This document shows, piece after piece, positions 11,767-24,964 of a stretch of DNA of 64,000 nt; within the stretch, counting starts at the first letter, position 1, and every line of letters begins with the position of its first letter. The DNA is from Hypomyces perniciosus (lineage: Eukaryota > Ascomycota > Sordariomycetes > Hypocreales > Hypocreaceae). A program made the position numbers and the translations under genes. Below the pieces are notes generated by a model that made no database searches, had not been told where the DNA came from, and saw nothing but the letters and a program-made list of their open reading frames with translations. The stretch covers positions 4,960,001 to 5,024,000 of the forward strand of contig SPDT01000001.1 in the NCBI GenBank assembly GCA_008477525.1, given 5' to 3'.

Positions 11767-13010
11767 GTCTCCACTCAAAGCCAGGGCTCGGCGCTTGTGG
11801 TGCTCGCCGTGGGTAATGAGGGCCTTCCCGATATCTCCGCATTTGGGTAGCCGCCCATTACTACGTTTTATGCAAATATGTACATTCATGGATATAGCTG
11901 ATGACAACTCTTACCTCTATCTACGTGGTGCTGAATGTGATTAAACAGTCCATATTAAAATTGAACACTAACCAGCATCTAATTGCTGGCTGCGGTTGCG
12001 TGGGGCGCTCGTCAGCCCAACCACCCACAAAGCGACAAGGAAGAACTTCAAAAGCCGTCCGACACACGAGTGCAAAATGGAGACTACAAGCTGTGGGCGT
12101 CCTAAGTCGTGCGATTGGGTAGCCTCGGGGCACAGATAAAATATTGTACCTATCATAGGATACAAGTACAAACCAAGGTGTGTGCTCCGTCTCAAAGCTT
12201 TGGAATGAGAACGGCTTGCCGAAAGGGGCGGCAGCTTAGCTACGAGCACACAAGCACTACTACCTAGACTCCGCTTCCTGTTAGTTGCCAGCATGTATCA
12301 GTATGTACCTACGGAGTACTATCAGAGGCGAATGGCTGGAACCGCTTGAAAGCCAATCTAATTCGCCCAACGGAGCAGATCTGGCTCCTCTGCAAGCTAG
12401 CGATAGTGATATGTCTCCCGACTGTTGATTGGCTGCAACTGCTGTCAATTCGAAGAACGGAGCGGGCCGGGAATGACGGTTGGTTTTATCCTTGGTAGCC
12501 GAGTTTCAATCTCAACCGACAACTTAGTCGATGCTACTTGGCAGTTAGTAGAAGAACCAACGCCCAAAAGGCCCACATAAGCTCGGGAGCTATAAGCACT
12601 ACGAAGAATTGACGCTCTACCACTATTGCTGGTAGTAGTGTCCGTTTATCATTTTCTCCATTTCTTAGCCGATACTCGTTGTAGTCGTCTAGCTAGTGGT
12701 CAATGTGGTAAGTAGACTGTATGGAGTCTTGGGTATCGTGCTGAGTTAGAACTGTTGCACCTACGTACACAAGTCAGATCCAATAAGAATACATGTACCA
12801 AGAATATCAGTGCTAGTGTACGACGCAGTGTTGAAGAGCAAGTGAAAGATAATATACAAGCGATACATTATAATAGTAATCAATGATCCAGCATAGTATT
12901 ACACGGACATAAACCCTTGCGTATCTGTATATACACATCTGGTACTTGGATAATCGCGCTATTAAGCCCCCGCCAAAAGTCCTTCCTAGGTCACCGAGGA
13001 TAGTGTAACG
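11767..13010. other. Intergenic, no gene seen
   Basis: This 1.24-kb stretch lies between the convergent 3' ends of the P450 and the PKS-NRPS. The small frames carry no recognisable motif. One copy of TACGGAGTA lies at 12310-12318. No transposon ends were seen. Confidence 0.45.
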
Positions 13011-16000
13011 CTAAGTCAGGCTGTTCCCCATGAAAGGAAAAACAAGCTTCACCCCCTTCTCTGCCACGGCTCGCAGATACACCACAATCAACTCTTCAAT
13101 GCCATGGTCCAGTGCTCCTTGGATCCACTGCTCCAGCTCTACCTCTTCGAATTCGCTGCTATAAAACTCCTCCATGAACGATTTGAATTCGCTTGGCGGA
13201 ACTCTGACCCCACTGGAGTGGTGTTGGAAAGACAGACCTTGCTGTCCCGAAACAAGGGCAGCATCGACAATCTCCTGCGCGACAATGTCGACCCCCTTGA
13301 AATCGAAGTAGCCCCCGACGTTGAGAGTCGAAATACGCGGCACGGCACGCATAATGTTGGAAAATCTGAGCAAGGCATTTAGAGCATCCTCTATAGGCGC
13401 CTCGTCGCCCACGATGGCGCAGGATCGATGGATTGTGACGGGAAGTTGTGACGATGAAAACGCGGCCGACGCGTCTGTGAGGTTCTGGAGAAAAACCTCG
13501 CTGGCCCATTTGGTTGCTGTGAATCCCTCGGAGCCGTCCGTCGCGGGCGTGTAGTCGGCGACGCTGATGGGCGGAAGCGCAGCCTGGCCGTTGGGATCAA
13601 GCAGCGTGACGCGGTTGGAGGATACGAAGTGTATGGGGATCCTACGCGGTAAGGCGAACAGCGCCATGGCCCTCGTGGAGAGCACGTTTGGTGTGCGTAG
13701 GGAGTTGTAATTGTTCAGGCAGTGTCCATGGGAACCAGCAAGGATGATGCGATCAACAGTGCGCTCGAGTCGAGCAAACGCTTCGACGTCCAGACCAAGG
13801 CGCGGCTCGTTGGGACTGCCTTCGTAAAAGGTTACCCGGTCGTCATTCGCGGCTCTGCCTGCCGACGGACCTGCTCCCACTGCCAAACAGTGCACGTGCT
13901 TCACCTCTGGGTTGGTGAGAAGTGATCTCAAGATGGCGCGGCCGAGAAACCCTGTGGCCCCTGTCAGGAGTACCTCCATATTCTCGCCAGTAACAACTAT
14001 GTTTTCGGCGGCCAAGTTCAGGCCTGCAGGAAGGGCCGTCTCCTTGGCCCAGATGATCGAAGGTGTCAGGGGAGCGTCGCGAGCTCTATCTGAAACAAGC
14101 TTCGCCATTGCTCCAAGTGTACTGTGGGAATACATGTCCTTGATGGACAGGTTGATCAACATATTGCGTCGAATGGCGTCCTGCAGGGCAACGAGACTCA
14201 AGGAAGTCCCTCCCACCATGAAGAAGTCGGATTCCAAGGTGAGGCGTACACTGTCAGGGAGAACACTGGTCCATAGAAGGCGGAGCTCGCCTTGCTTGAG
14301 CGTGAGGGGTGTGGACCGAGGCTGGTGACTGTCTTGCAGGGGCGGCAGCTCCATTGCAGCTATCGACCTCCTGTCTACCTTGCCGTTGGGGCTCATCGGC
14401 AGCTTAGCCAAAACTATCATGCGTGAGGGTCGCATGTATCGTGGAAGAGACATTTCATGAACGAGCCTCAGGAGTGTGGGCTCGTCCATAGAGTCGTGGG
14501 TATTGCTGAGAACGACATGGGCGACAAGGGAAGCATCTTCCTCAGTGCCGCGCACAGTAGCAACCGCATCGGAGATGGAACCAGCCGATTCTCGCAGGAT
14601 GGTGTTGGCCACATCATCGAGATCAACGCGCAAGCCTCGAAGTTTAACTGTGGTATCGTTGTCCAGACGACCTAAGTATCGGAGTGAGCCGTCTTCAAGC
14701 CAGACGCCCTTGTCGCCAGTTCTGTAGCTCCGAGTCTGCCCTTCGAGGAATGGCGCATTGTCAATGAAGGATTCCTGTCCTGTCGTTCCAGCACCCAGAT
14801 ACCCAATTGCCACGCCAACACCATTGATATAGACCTCCCCCGGAAGACCCGACGGAAGGACATTTCCATCGGTGTCAAGAATACATATCCCAACATTGTG
14901 ACTCGGCTTACCAACTGAGCCATCTTGAATGCCACCATCAAGAGGCGTGTGGAGCATTGTCGCACAACAAGAAATTTCGGTCGGTCCGTAACAGTTGATA
15001 AGCTTTGGCGGGCTGGATATTGACCTCAGCACGGCGCGGAATCGCTCAGTGACTGCTTCGCCACCACTACAGGCGTAGCGCCAGCACTTTTGTTCGCGAA
15101 GTGCTTCGGATCCAGATCGCAGCCACATGATGTACTCGGTCGGACAGCCGAGAGTAAAACTCACTCTCTCCTCCACAATCAGAGAGCTCATCAATACGGG
15201 ATCCCCGCGAATCTCACTCGACGCGATCACGAGCGTGCCACCGTGAGCCAGGGCGTTGAAGGCCTGGGCAATAGCCATGTCGAACCCAAGCGAGCTTTGC
15301 TGGAGAACGATCTCTTGCCCCATGCCCAAATAATCAGCCTTGCTTGCAAGATAGTTGATAATTCCGGCCTGGGACAGTTGAATGCCCTTCGGAGTACCGG
15401 TTGTGCCGCTTGTGAAAAGGATGAAGGTACAGCTACCGGGTGTTTCTATGTTCTGAACCTGGGACTGAGGCTTTACTTCTTCCACATCCAAACCGAGGAC
15501 TGTTGTGTTTCCAGCATCGAGGCTTTGGGCTAACGAAAGCGTCGACGACTGACAGAGCAGCACGGCCGGCTCACTAACTTTGACCATGGCAGAAAGACGC
15601 TCACGAGGCATGGTGACATCCAATGGGATGTATATAGCTCCCACCCTTAAAACCGCCAGCATGGCAACCACCCAGTCGCTCGTCGCCTCGCACAAAACTG
15701 CGATCCGTGTCCCTGATGTTGAGCTATTCTCCATAAGCAACGCTGCTGTAGACTGGACTCTCTGTGAGAGCTCAGAATATGTCAAGGGTCCATGGATGTC
15801 CTTTACTGCAACGTGGTCTGGATAGAGCGCCGTCATGTTATCAACTCGCTCCGACAAGGTGTTTGGCCACCCAAAGTCTTTGTGTTGCACATGGCCCATC
15901 TGCAGTGCCCTCTGTACGCTTGAAGGCCCGTATACTCGGCACTGGGAGACAGTCTTTGCAACATCGAGAGACGCATCCTCCAGCAGCGTGGTGTATACGC

Positions 16001-19000
16001 TATGCAGCATCTCTGTATCAGCCTGACTGTATAAATCGGCCCGGCTCACAATTTGCACAATACAGGAGGCGCCCATGGGTGTAACGCTAAAGGCAAAGTC
16101 ATACGGACTTTTGGCGTCGTAAGCAGAGTTCAGATGCATCTGGCAATTCCCCAGAGGTAGCCCAGAAAAGCCACCATGACGGAAGTTCATGGCAACCTGG
16201 AATAACGGAGTATGCGTAGCGCTTCGCTGGATGTTCATCTTTTGTAGAATCGTGTCCAAAGGCACTCCGGAGTGTGCATGAGCTGCATAATAGGACTGGC
16301 TAGTGCACCTTACCAAGTCGGCGAATGTCTCTTGGCCAGAGCCCATCTGGAGGCGAAGGGGAAGAAAGTTGATGAAGAATCCGACCGTCTGGGCGTTCTC
16401 ATCGTTGCGGTTCGCATCTGTAACACCGATGCAGATATCGCTCACGTCTAGGAGCCTGAAGAGGAGCGCCTGCATAGTCGTCAGATAGAAGTGGAATGGA
16501 GTCACCCTCAGCTTTTGACTGGCTAGCTTGATCTGCTCTGCCAGAGGTGCGCCGATGTCCTTCAAAATCTCGATGTTGGTGTACGACGTTCGAGCCGGAC
16601 GAGTTTTCGCTTTCGCAAATGCGAACAATGGCAAGACGTCAGCAGGCGGCGAGTGCTGCTTCGTCCAGAACTCAATCTTGTCGTTTAATTCGCTTTCACC
16701 TACGTTTCTCTCACCGACAGCGAGATCGATGTATTGTGTTCCAGCCGAAGTCAATATCTTTCCCTGATAGGCCGTGTTGAGATCGCGGAAGAAGATGTGC
16801 ATACCGACACCATCCATCGCAATGTGGTGATAACCAAGAAGAAGTGAATGGTGTTGAGAGTTATGCGAGATGAGAACAATCTCCAACAGCTCTCCATGGC
16901 CCAAGTCCCACACCTTGCTTCTCAGCCTTGCAACTTCATTGTCACGCGTTTCAGGGGCCGGGTCACGAATGTGGGTGAAGCATTCAGGAGCCTTGGTGAG
17001 AATACCTTGTGCCGGCTCACCTGTACCTGGCTTGCTAAAAAAACGGGTGCGTAATGACGAATGATGGTCGAGGACTACAGCAACGGCACGTTTCAGCCGC
17101 GCAGCATGGAGTGGACCCTCGATATCATACGTGCACAGGCTGCTATATTGGGTCTTATCTTCGGATAATTGATCGAGGAACCAGAGTCTGTAACAAAAAC
17201 ATGTCTTAGCCTACCCTCTATCGAAGTGGATTATTACATTTCTGACCTTGACTGCGCATAGGAAAGCTTCCCTACTTGCAACATAGTAACCTCATCCTTC
17301 GTCACCTCCTTCTCAGATGTCGAGTCATCAGTGTCCGTTGCTTGAGTCAACGGAGTTGCAGCCCCTTTTTGTTCAGGCAGCAAGCTCCCGTTAACGCTCG
17401 GCTCCGATTCGGAATTAGTCTCTGTCGGCATGGTAGAAAGTAGCTGCTCTGAGTTGTCCACAGCTAGTGTCTCATTTAACGCCGCAACCTGACTATCCTT
17501 CTTATCACTTCCCTCACCTTTAGCAGCGAGATACTTGGCAACGGCGATAGCACTAATACCCCGTGCACTATCACCGCTTAGAGTCTGCAGAACTGGCACA
17601 TCCACATGGATCTTTTCGAGGAACCAGGCGCGAATATGGACCGCGAACAAGGAATCGATGCCGACATCGAGCAATTGGGCCTCGGTATTCATACTGCCTG
17701 GCGTCATCTGCAGCATGGATTCAATCTTGTGGGCAAAAGCAGCCAGGAGTGCCTGTGTTGCCTCTTCACTGGTGCCCGCAGCATCTATCTGTGATTGAAT
17801 CGATGCGCTGCTAGTGCCGCCTACCAAAGCGTCTTTGGAAAGCCCCTCCGAATCGTCCTCCTCTTGTAGTCGGACAAAGTTACTCAAGCGCGGGTTCGAG
17901 AACCATGCTGGTCGGGCCTTTGTCTTTGCATTGTACTTGAACTGCTCGATACCGGTGATAACTTCAACAGCCTCATTGCGATCATGGTTGGCTACTGAGA
18001 GCTTGCTGGCGGCAACAGCCTCAGCGAATATCATGTGTGCGTCAGATTCTGAGATTCTCATGTAGTAGGCACCTGCCATCCTCTCTACCGCACCAGGTCC
18101 AAGACGGGCTATGTAACCCACATCTACTACCATACCGAGGGACAAAACAGAGGCGACCAAACCCTTAGAACGGCGTTGGTTAGCGATAGCTGCCTGGAAG
18201 AGCGATGCGGCATTGTAGTTGGACTGGCCGGCGTTACCGATAACAGAGCTCATTGAGGAGAACAAAAGGAAAAAGTCGAGATCCTTGTCCTGGAACACCT
18301 CGTCTAGGTGAATGGTGCCGTCAACCTTGGGCCCGAAGACGTCATTCAAAGCATCCTTATCCATTTGCGTAAAGAGCTGGTCCCTCAACACGAGGGCACC
18401 GTTACACACACCGCCGACGGGAGGGAGTGTGGCCTTGATGCTGTCGCAGACGGATTGGACTGAGTCTCTCTTTGAGACGTCCATTTTATAGACTTTGACA
18501 ACGGCCCCCAGCCTGGACATCTCCTCGAGCCAGAGCTGGCTTACTTCGGCATTGCGACTTGTGATAACAATGTATTTGGCACCGTTTTCGGCCATCCAGC
18601 GGCAGAGCGATAGGCCCAAGTCCGAAACCAAGCCCACCATGAGATATGTTTTGTTTGGGGAGAATAAACCCTGTCCGTGAATTGGCCTCACAGCTACAGT
18701 CAGGGGCTCGCCGCGGTTGGTCCAGTCCACGATGATTGGGTATGCTAGCGAGGACGACGATGATAAGGCAAGGTCTTGGGCGGCCAAAATCGAAAAACTT
18801 GGCTTAAAGACGACATCTGAGTCGACTTGTGTGTGCCGGTAGGCATTAAGCTGTTCCTTTGTCAGACCCAGGCCTACAAGTCGATCAATGTTGAATGTTG
18901 ACCCCCGATAAAGTTTGAAAAGGTGATTAGCGACGGGGTCTGAATCATGAGCAAGACTGACAACAGAGTCAATGCTAGAGGGCAGTAGATGTTGGATTGC

Positions 19001-22000
19001 TCTAGGTGATGCCTGTGGGTGGATCTTGAACGCACTGGCATCAATAGCTCGTCCTGAGTTGGCAAAGAAGACCTTGTGACCATAGGAGTCAGACACACTC
19101 TTCACGACGGAGGCGAACTCGGGCGTGGCACCATACACCAGAAGAGACTGGTCAGTAGATAGCTGCGAGCACCCAGACGTTATCAGCAAGTTCGCCGCAA
19201 CGAAGTTGGCAGCAAGAACAAGCTCATCGGGCGTGCAAACAGCATCCAGGTCGAGCAAAAGATCTGGGTACACTGCGATCTCCGAACCGTGGAAAGTTGT
19301 GATGGCCAATGCAGACTTCCCGGTAGCTTTCAGAGTGCCTGTGCAGATAACTAACCGACCTTCAATCGACAATGGCATTGTCATGGAGCATTCGACTTGA
19401 AGCGTGATAGCCTCATCGCCTCTATCGACTGTCGGTGAGAGAATGTTCAACCACGGAGTTTGCTCTTCAAAAACGATGCCATGATCGTCATGAACCACCT
19501 TGACAACGGATTCGTCAAGCTTAGCATGCTTGGTGATTCTTCGCCGCAAGGAATTGAGCCTGTCATTCCTCTCGGCATCCAGAACCACTCGTGGGACATG
19601 AACAATATCCTCCGCTAAGGCAATTTCTGGTTCGATAGACCAGAGCAATGGCGAGTCCCTAAATTCCGCTGTCTTGGGCAACGCGAGTTTGACAAACGTC
19701 TCCACCACATATCTGGCGTCGAACATAGTAGAGCCCTTGCTCACGTCAAGAAACTGGAGATTGAGCTGCGGCATCTCGGTGATGAAAGCGCGACCAAGAC
19801 CAACCGTCATGTTGGCGTAGGGATCTTGGCCGAAGCGGCCAGATGTGACCCACAAAGTATTATCCGCATTGGAGAATAGTGCTTGGAGTTTGCTGAGTCG
19901 GTCATCCGTCAGGGGCTCGGAGAAGAATGGCTTTTCCATGTCGGCCAGGGAGATGACCGAAGTGTTGGCACCGATATGCTTAGCAATATCGAGGCCGTTA
20001 ATGCTGTCCGCTATCATTACCTCACTAGTGAACCGTGACACCAGCTTCTCAATGCTCTTGACCATCCGTGATACAGGAAGCGTCTTGCCGCCAATAATGA
20101 GCACACGGTCGAGTATCGGGAGCTCATCCAAGAAGGAAAGGGGATCGTTCAGCATAGCAAATCTCTCGTCCGTGGCTTGGGTTACGATGACTGAGGCAGC
20201 ATGCGTGGCTGCATCTGGGAGATCCGTGACGTACTTATCAGCGCCTGTGAAGCCCGTGTTCTGGAGAAGCTCGTCCCATTCGTTCAGCGTGATACCTGGA
20301 CCGCTGGTGCGGCCCTCATCCACGCCCAACCACCAGCCTGGTAGGCCTCCCATGAGGAACATCATATGCAGCTGCACGCCGGTAACCTCGACCATGACAA
20401 GATAGCCTCCAGGCTTAAGAAGCTTCCTAACATTGGCCATGGTCTGCTTTAGATTGCAGGTGGCATGTAGCACGTTCGCTGCAACGATAACATCCTGGCT
20501 GCCCTCGACAAAGCCCTGATCGAGCGGATCCCTCTCAGCGTCGAGCACCTTGTAAACGAGCCTGTCACTGTGGGCAAAAAATCTTTTCTTTGCGTCCTCG
20601 AAGAAGCCGGCCGAGACATCTGTGTAAGTGTACTGCCCGTAGGCATCATGGAGTCGGCCAAGGATGGAGTTGGTGGTGCCTCCAGTGCCCGCACCAATTT
20701 CGAGGATACTGGCGCGAGGAAACTTGTGGGAGATGTTCTGCATGATATCGGCCATAACTGGATTGAGCGCCTCCATGACACGTCCCTTGGTATATAGGTT
20801 GACTAACATATTGTCCTGGATCATGAACTGCAGGAGCTGCGTATCTGAGTTCAAGACTTCGGGCAGCGCTTTGCCTACAGCATGGATTAATTTAATATCA
20901 GCCTGCTCCGAATACCTCTTGTTGTATGCCATGATGCATTCTTCTGTATCTTGAAGCCATTCCTTCTTGAGTACCGGGTGCTTGCCCGCGGCAGTTTCTT
21001 TGAGGCAGGCTTTCGAAGCGTTGTAAAAGGCCTTGTGAAACCACTTCCACTCCGAGACATCAGAGTCCGTCAGGGGCTGGAATATCTTCTTGAGGTAGTA
21101 AAGCGAGGTCCGCTCGATAGCATCGTTAAGAGCCAGCTCGGCAGCACCAGGCTTGACCTCCTCGAGATTGGCAGCAGCACCTAGGACGTCAGCCTCCCAG
21201 ACCATTTTGGAGAACATGGGTCGATCATCGACTGCACGAGCCTCGGTGAAAAGCTTAAGAGCCAAACCTTCTACTTGAAGGCCAGTGCGTCCATCTGGGC
21301 AAGTGATGTGAATATCACCTTGGAAAGTGTTGGCAGTGGTTTTTGTGATGAAGCTATCGACCTCAAATTCAACATCTCCTGAAGTTCCAACGTAATTCGC
21401 GTTTGGAGTCAGAACTAGGCGCTCAACTTTGACGGGTAAGTAAGGAGCGTGCAATGCACCACTCAGAGGCGAGCAAAATGCTGCGATGATGGAGTGGAAA
21501 GCCACGTCCAAAGGACCCGGATGCATGATATACTGACTGCCAAGCTCGGTACGGGACCATGCGGCCTTGGTTGTCGCATAGCCCATGGTTCTCTCGACGG
21601 ATTTGAGACCGCGGAAGACGCCCTGGTAATCCAGGCCGATGCCGAGGAGAGAGTCATAGTACGTCTCTGAGTCGACAGGCGCAGTGCCGGATCGACCAAC
21701 GGGGCGACTGGGAAGAGCCTCCGCCTCTGAATCGCCAAACTCGATTATGATACTGCCACTGCAGTTCTTCTCCATAGTACCATTGGCTTCGCTTGAGCAA
21801 GTGCTGCAAGAAAACTGCGCTTCAACCAGCCCGTCACCACTGACACTAGCTTCTGTGCGTCGGACCGAGAAGACTGACTCGACACCAGCGTGGTTTTCTT
21901 CAAGTGTCAGAGCACGCGGAATCTCCAGATCGTGGATCTCAATGACCTTTACTGGACGGCCATCTGCAATCTCCAGCGCGGCTTGGATTGCCATTGCCAT

Positions 22001-24964
22001 ATATCCGGATGTTGGGAACAAAATCTGGCCCTGGAACACATGCCCACGAGTCCATGGAAGCTCCTCCACCCTAAGGATGTTGCGCCACCGCATGTCCAAG
22101 TCTGTGTCATCGCCAACCCGCCTACCGAGTAGCTCGTGAGGGCGCGTGTTGCCCAGTCGGTACCTACGAGAGACACGGGCCTCCTTCCAATGGAGCTTGT
22201 CGTGATGCCATGAATAACCCGGCAGGCCTTTGATCATCTTGGGTTTGGAAATATTAAACGCCTGTCGGTAGCCCAAGAAGTCGACGACGGGGCCTAGCCG
22301 GGCCCACACATAGCCAACACCGCGGGAGAAAGCTTCAACATCATGGTCTCCTCGGCCTAGGAATGCAGTGTAAGGGATGATGGAGCCTAGTGTGGTCTTG
22401 ACTGTCTGCGTTGCTGGACCTTTGAGCGCTGGATGTGGCCCAATCTCTATGGCCAGATCAAAGGGTCCAGCGCGCCACAAAGAGCACTCTACTGCTTCAG
22501 AGAACAAGACCGGCTTCGTCATGTTGTCCACCCAGTATTGGCCATCCAAGGCCTGCAGTTCGTCCTCGTCGTCAAGAAGCTCTGCGTGGCCATAAACGGA
22601 AGAGATCCAAGTGCAGTCATCTGCCGGTGGGTGTACCGTCACCTTGCACGCTTTAAGCGATGATAAGTATGGCTCAGCGCAGGCTAGCATATGATGCGAG
22701 TGATACGCCTTGTCGACCTTCAGCAGGCGTGCAAATGTCTCCTGGTGATCCAAGATCTCCTTGGCCTCGGCGATGGCATCTGCATCACCCGAGAGGGTGC
22801 TGCTGGATTGCGAATTGCTGGCCGCAACACCAATGCGGCCGCCAAACCGTTCGCAAAAGGCAACGGCTTCCTCAAAGCCCAAGCCTATGGCCATCATTGC
22901 GCCCTTCTTACCACCCTCACCCCCTGCAAGGCCAGAGTGAAGACCTCGATAGTAGGCCACACACATGGCATCAGACGCAGATATGATACCTGCCGCGTAG
23001 GCAGCGGCCATCTCTCCTGATGAGTGTCCAACAACGGCGCGGAAGCGGATGCCGGTTGCCTTGAGAACATCGACAATGGCGATTTGCGTCGCGGTGCAAA
23101 GAGGCTGAGAAATGGCTGCCTCATGGATGCGAGATCGAGGCTCTGCAGACAAGAGCTCTTGCATCAGGGACCACGTAGGCGCATCCGGTATACCTCGAAG
23201 TGCTTCTTCACACAGCTCAATCGATCTTCGGTACTGGTGGCAGCTCTCAACCATGTGGCGACCCATGGAAGCCCACTGAGCACCTTGGCCAGTGAAAATA
23301 CCGAGTATACTTGGGGACCTCGACGACGCTGTGGATGACGATACAAGGGCCTTGGTGCCGACTTGAGCCCCGGACCCGGCAGCCTTGACAGCAGCATCGA
23401 GGGATTCGAGAATGCTGTCCCTTGTGTGTCCGCTGAAAAACGCGCGCACAGGGAAGGCAGTGCGGCGATTCTGAGTAACAAACGCCAGGTCCTCCAGGTT
23501 GATGTCGTGGCTTGACCGGATAAAGCCAGCCAGCTTCTCAATGCTTGAGACAAGGGAGGATTCGCGCTCGGCCGAAAGCACAAGTGGGCCGATGATTGAA
23601 TCATGCTTCTTGTTGCCGCTGATCGGAGCGTCCGATTCTGGCACGAACTGCTCAACAACGGCGTGGACATTGGTGCCTCCAAAGCCGAAGCTATTTAGAC
23701 TAGCCCTTCGAGGACCCTTTGTGACGTCTGGCCAAGGTTTGGCCGAGGTTGGCACCTGAAGTCGACCGTAAAACGGCTTGATGGCAGGATTAAGCGAATT
23801 AAACAACAAGTTGGGCGGGATAACACCATTTTGCAGTGCCAGTGACACTTTGAGGAGTCCCGCTAAGCCTGCACAGCCCTCGAGATGTCCAATGACCGTC
23901 TTGATAGAGCCACAATAAAGCTTGCTTGTGTCGAGCGTTTCTGTCGCGGATGGATCGGGTGGGAAGAAGGATTCCATGACAGCCCGCGCTTCTACTGGGT
24001 CACCAGCCAAGGTTCCAGTACCGTGGCACTCAAAGTACTGCGGCCTGTCAGCAATAGGGTCTAGGCCAGCATTGCGATACGTTTGGCGGATCAAGTTCGA
24101 CTGCGCAGCCGAGCTAGGCATTGTAATACCGGGGGTGCGGCCGTCACTGTTCATGCCCGTCTCGCGGATCACACACTCAATGTGGTCGCCGTCCTCCAAG
24201 GCTTTGGACAAAGGCTTGAGAAGAACGGCCGAGACTCCTTCACCACGGGCATAGCCGTCGGCTGCAGCATCCCACATTCGGCTTCGGGATGTAGGACTCA
24301 GCATATGGAGCTTGGACTCCATCACATAGAGTGAGGCGTCGAAGATTAGGTTGACGCCAGCAACGACGGAGGCAGTAGACTCGCCATTACGCAAGGACTG
24401 GACGGCAAGGTGGAGGGCCGCAAGTGAAGAAGAACACGCTGTGTCAAGTGTGAGAGATGGGCCGTGCAGATCGAAGAAATACGAGACTCGATTTGATAGA
24501 ATACTTCTTGCAGTACCGGTGGCATTATAATGGTTGATTGTCGCGGGATCACGTTGTTGAATGTCGTGGTAGTCTCCGGTCATCACACCAACATATACAG
24601 ATGTCATCGAGCCTTGCATCTGGCCCAACGTGTAGCCCGCCGCTTCGATTGATTCATAGACAGACTCCAGTATTAGTCGTTGCTGAGGGTCCATGCTGTC
24701 AGCCTCGACAGGGTTGATATTAAAAAAGGATGCATCAAAGGCTCGGCTCTCTTCCTCAAGAAGATAGCCCTTGTTGATAACATCCGTCGATCCATGATGC
24801 TCCCCGTTAGCGTGATAGAAGGCGTCGAGGTTGAGCCGATCACTTGCAAACTCGCGAAGCAGGTCTCGCGGTTCTTTTAAAAGTCCCCAGAGTTTCGAAG
24901 GAGATGATGCGCCACCTGGAAATCGGCACGATGAGCCGACGACAGCAATGGGCTCCGGCATCAT
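13011..24964 (-). CDS. Hybrid PKS-NRPS megasynthase
   Basis: Two long frames join across a 59-nt intron (17246..17188; donor GTCAGA, acceptor CAG). The join restores KLSYAQSRLWFLDQL, the start of a condensation domain. Exons 24964..17247 and 17187..13011 give 3,964 aa, normal for the class. Approximate residues: KS Cys in DTACSSS at 175 with CHGTGT; AT GQGAQ at 555 and GHSSGE; DH His in GHVFQGQILFP at 975; MT LEIGAGTGG at 1426; inactive ER-like region; KR GLVSDLG at 2110; ACP GIDSL at 2436; C HHIAMDG at 2693; A TSGTTGTPKG at 3167; T GGTSLS at 3567; R GATGFLG at 3652. The R domain has Phe (TTC at 13523..13521) where SDR enzymes carry Tyr (GFTATK), favouring Dieckmann-type release as a tetramic acid. 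The longer frame from 24997 begins with TTG, so I start at MMPEP. A possible TATA lies at 25164-25173. Confidence 0.95.

Noticed and set aside
19845..20405. 186-aa plus-strand open frame inside the PKS
   Set aside because: It is antisense to the MT region of the PKS-NRPS, has no domain signature and is a shadow of the long real frame.
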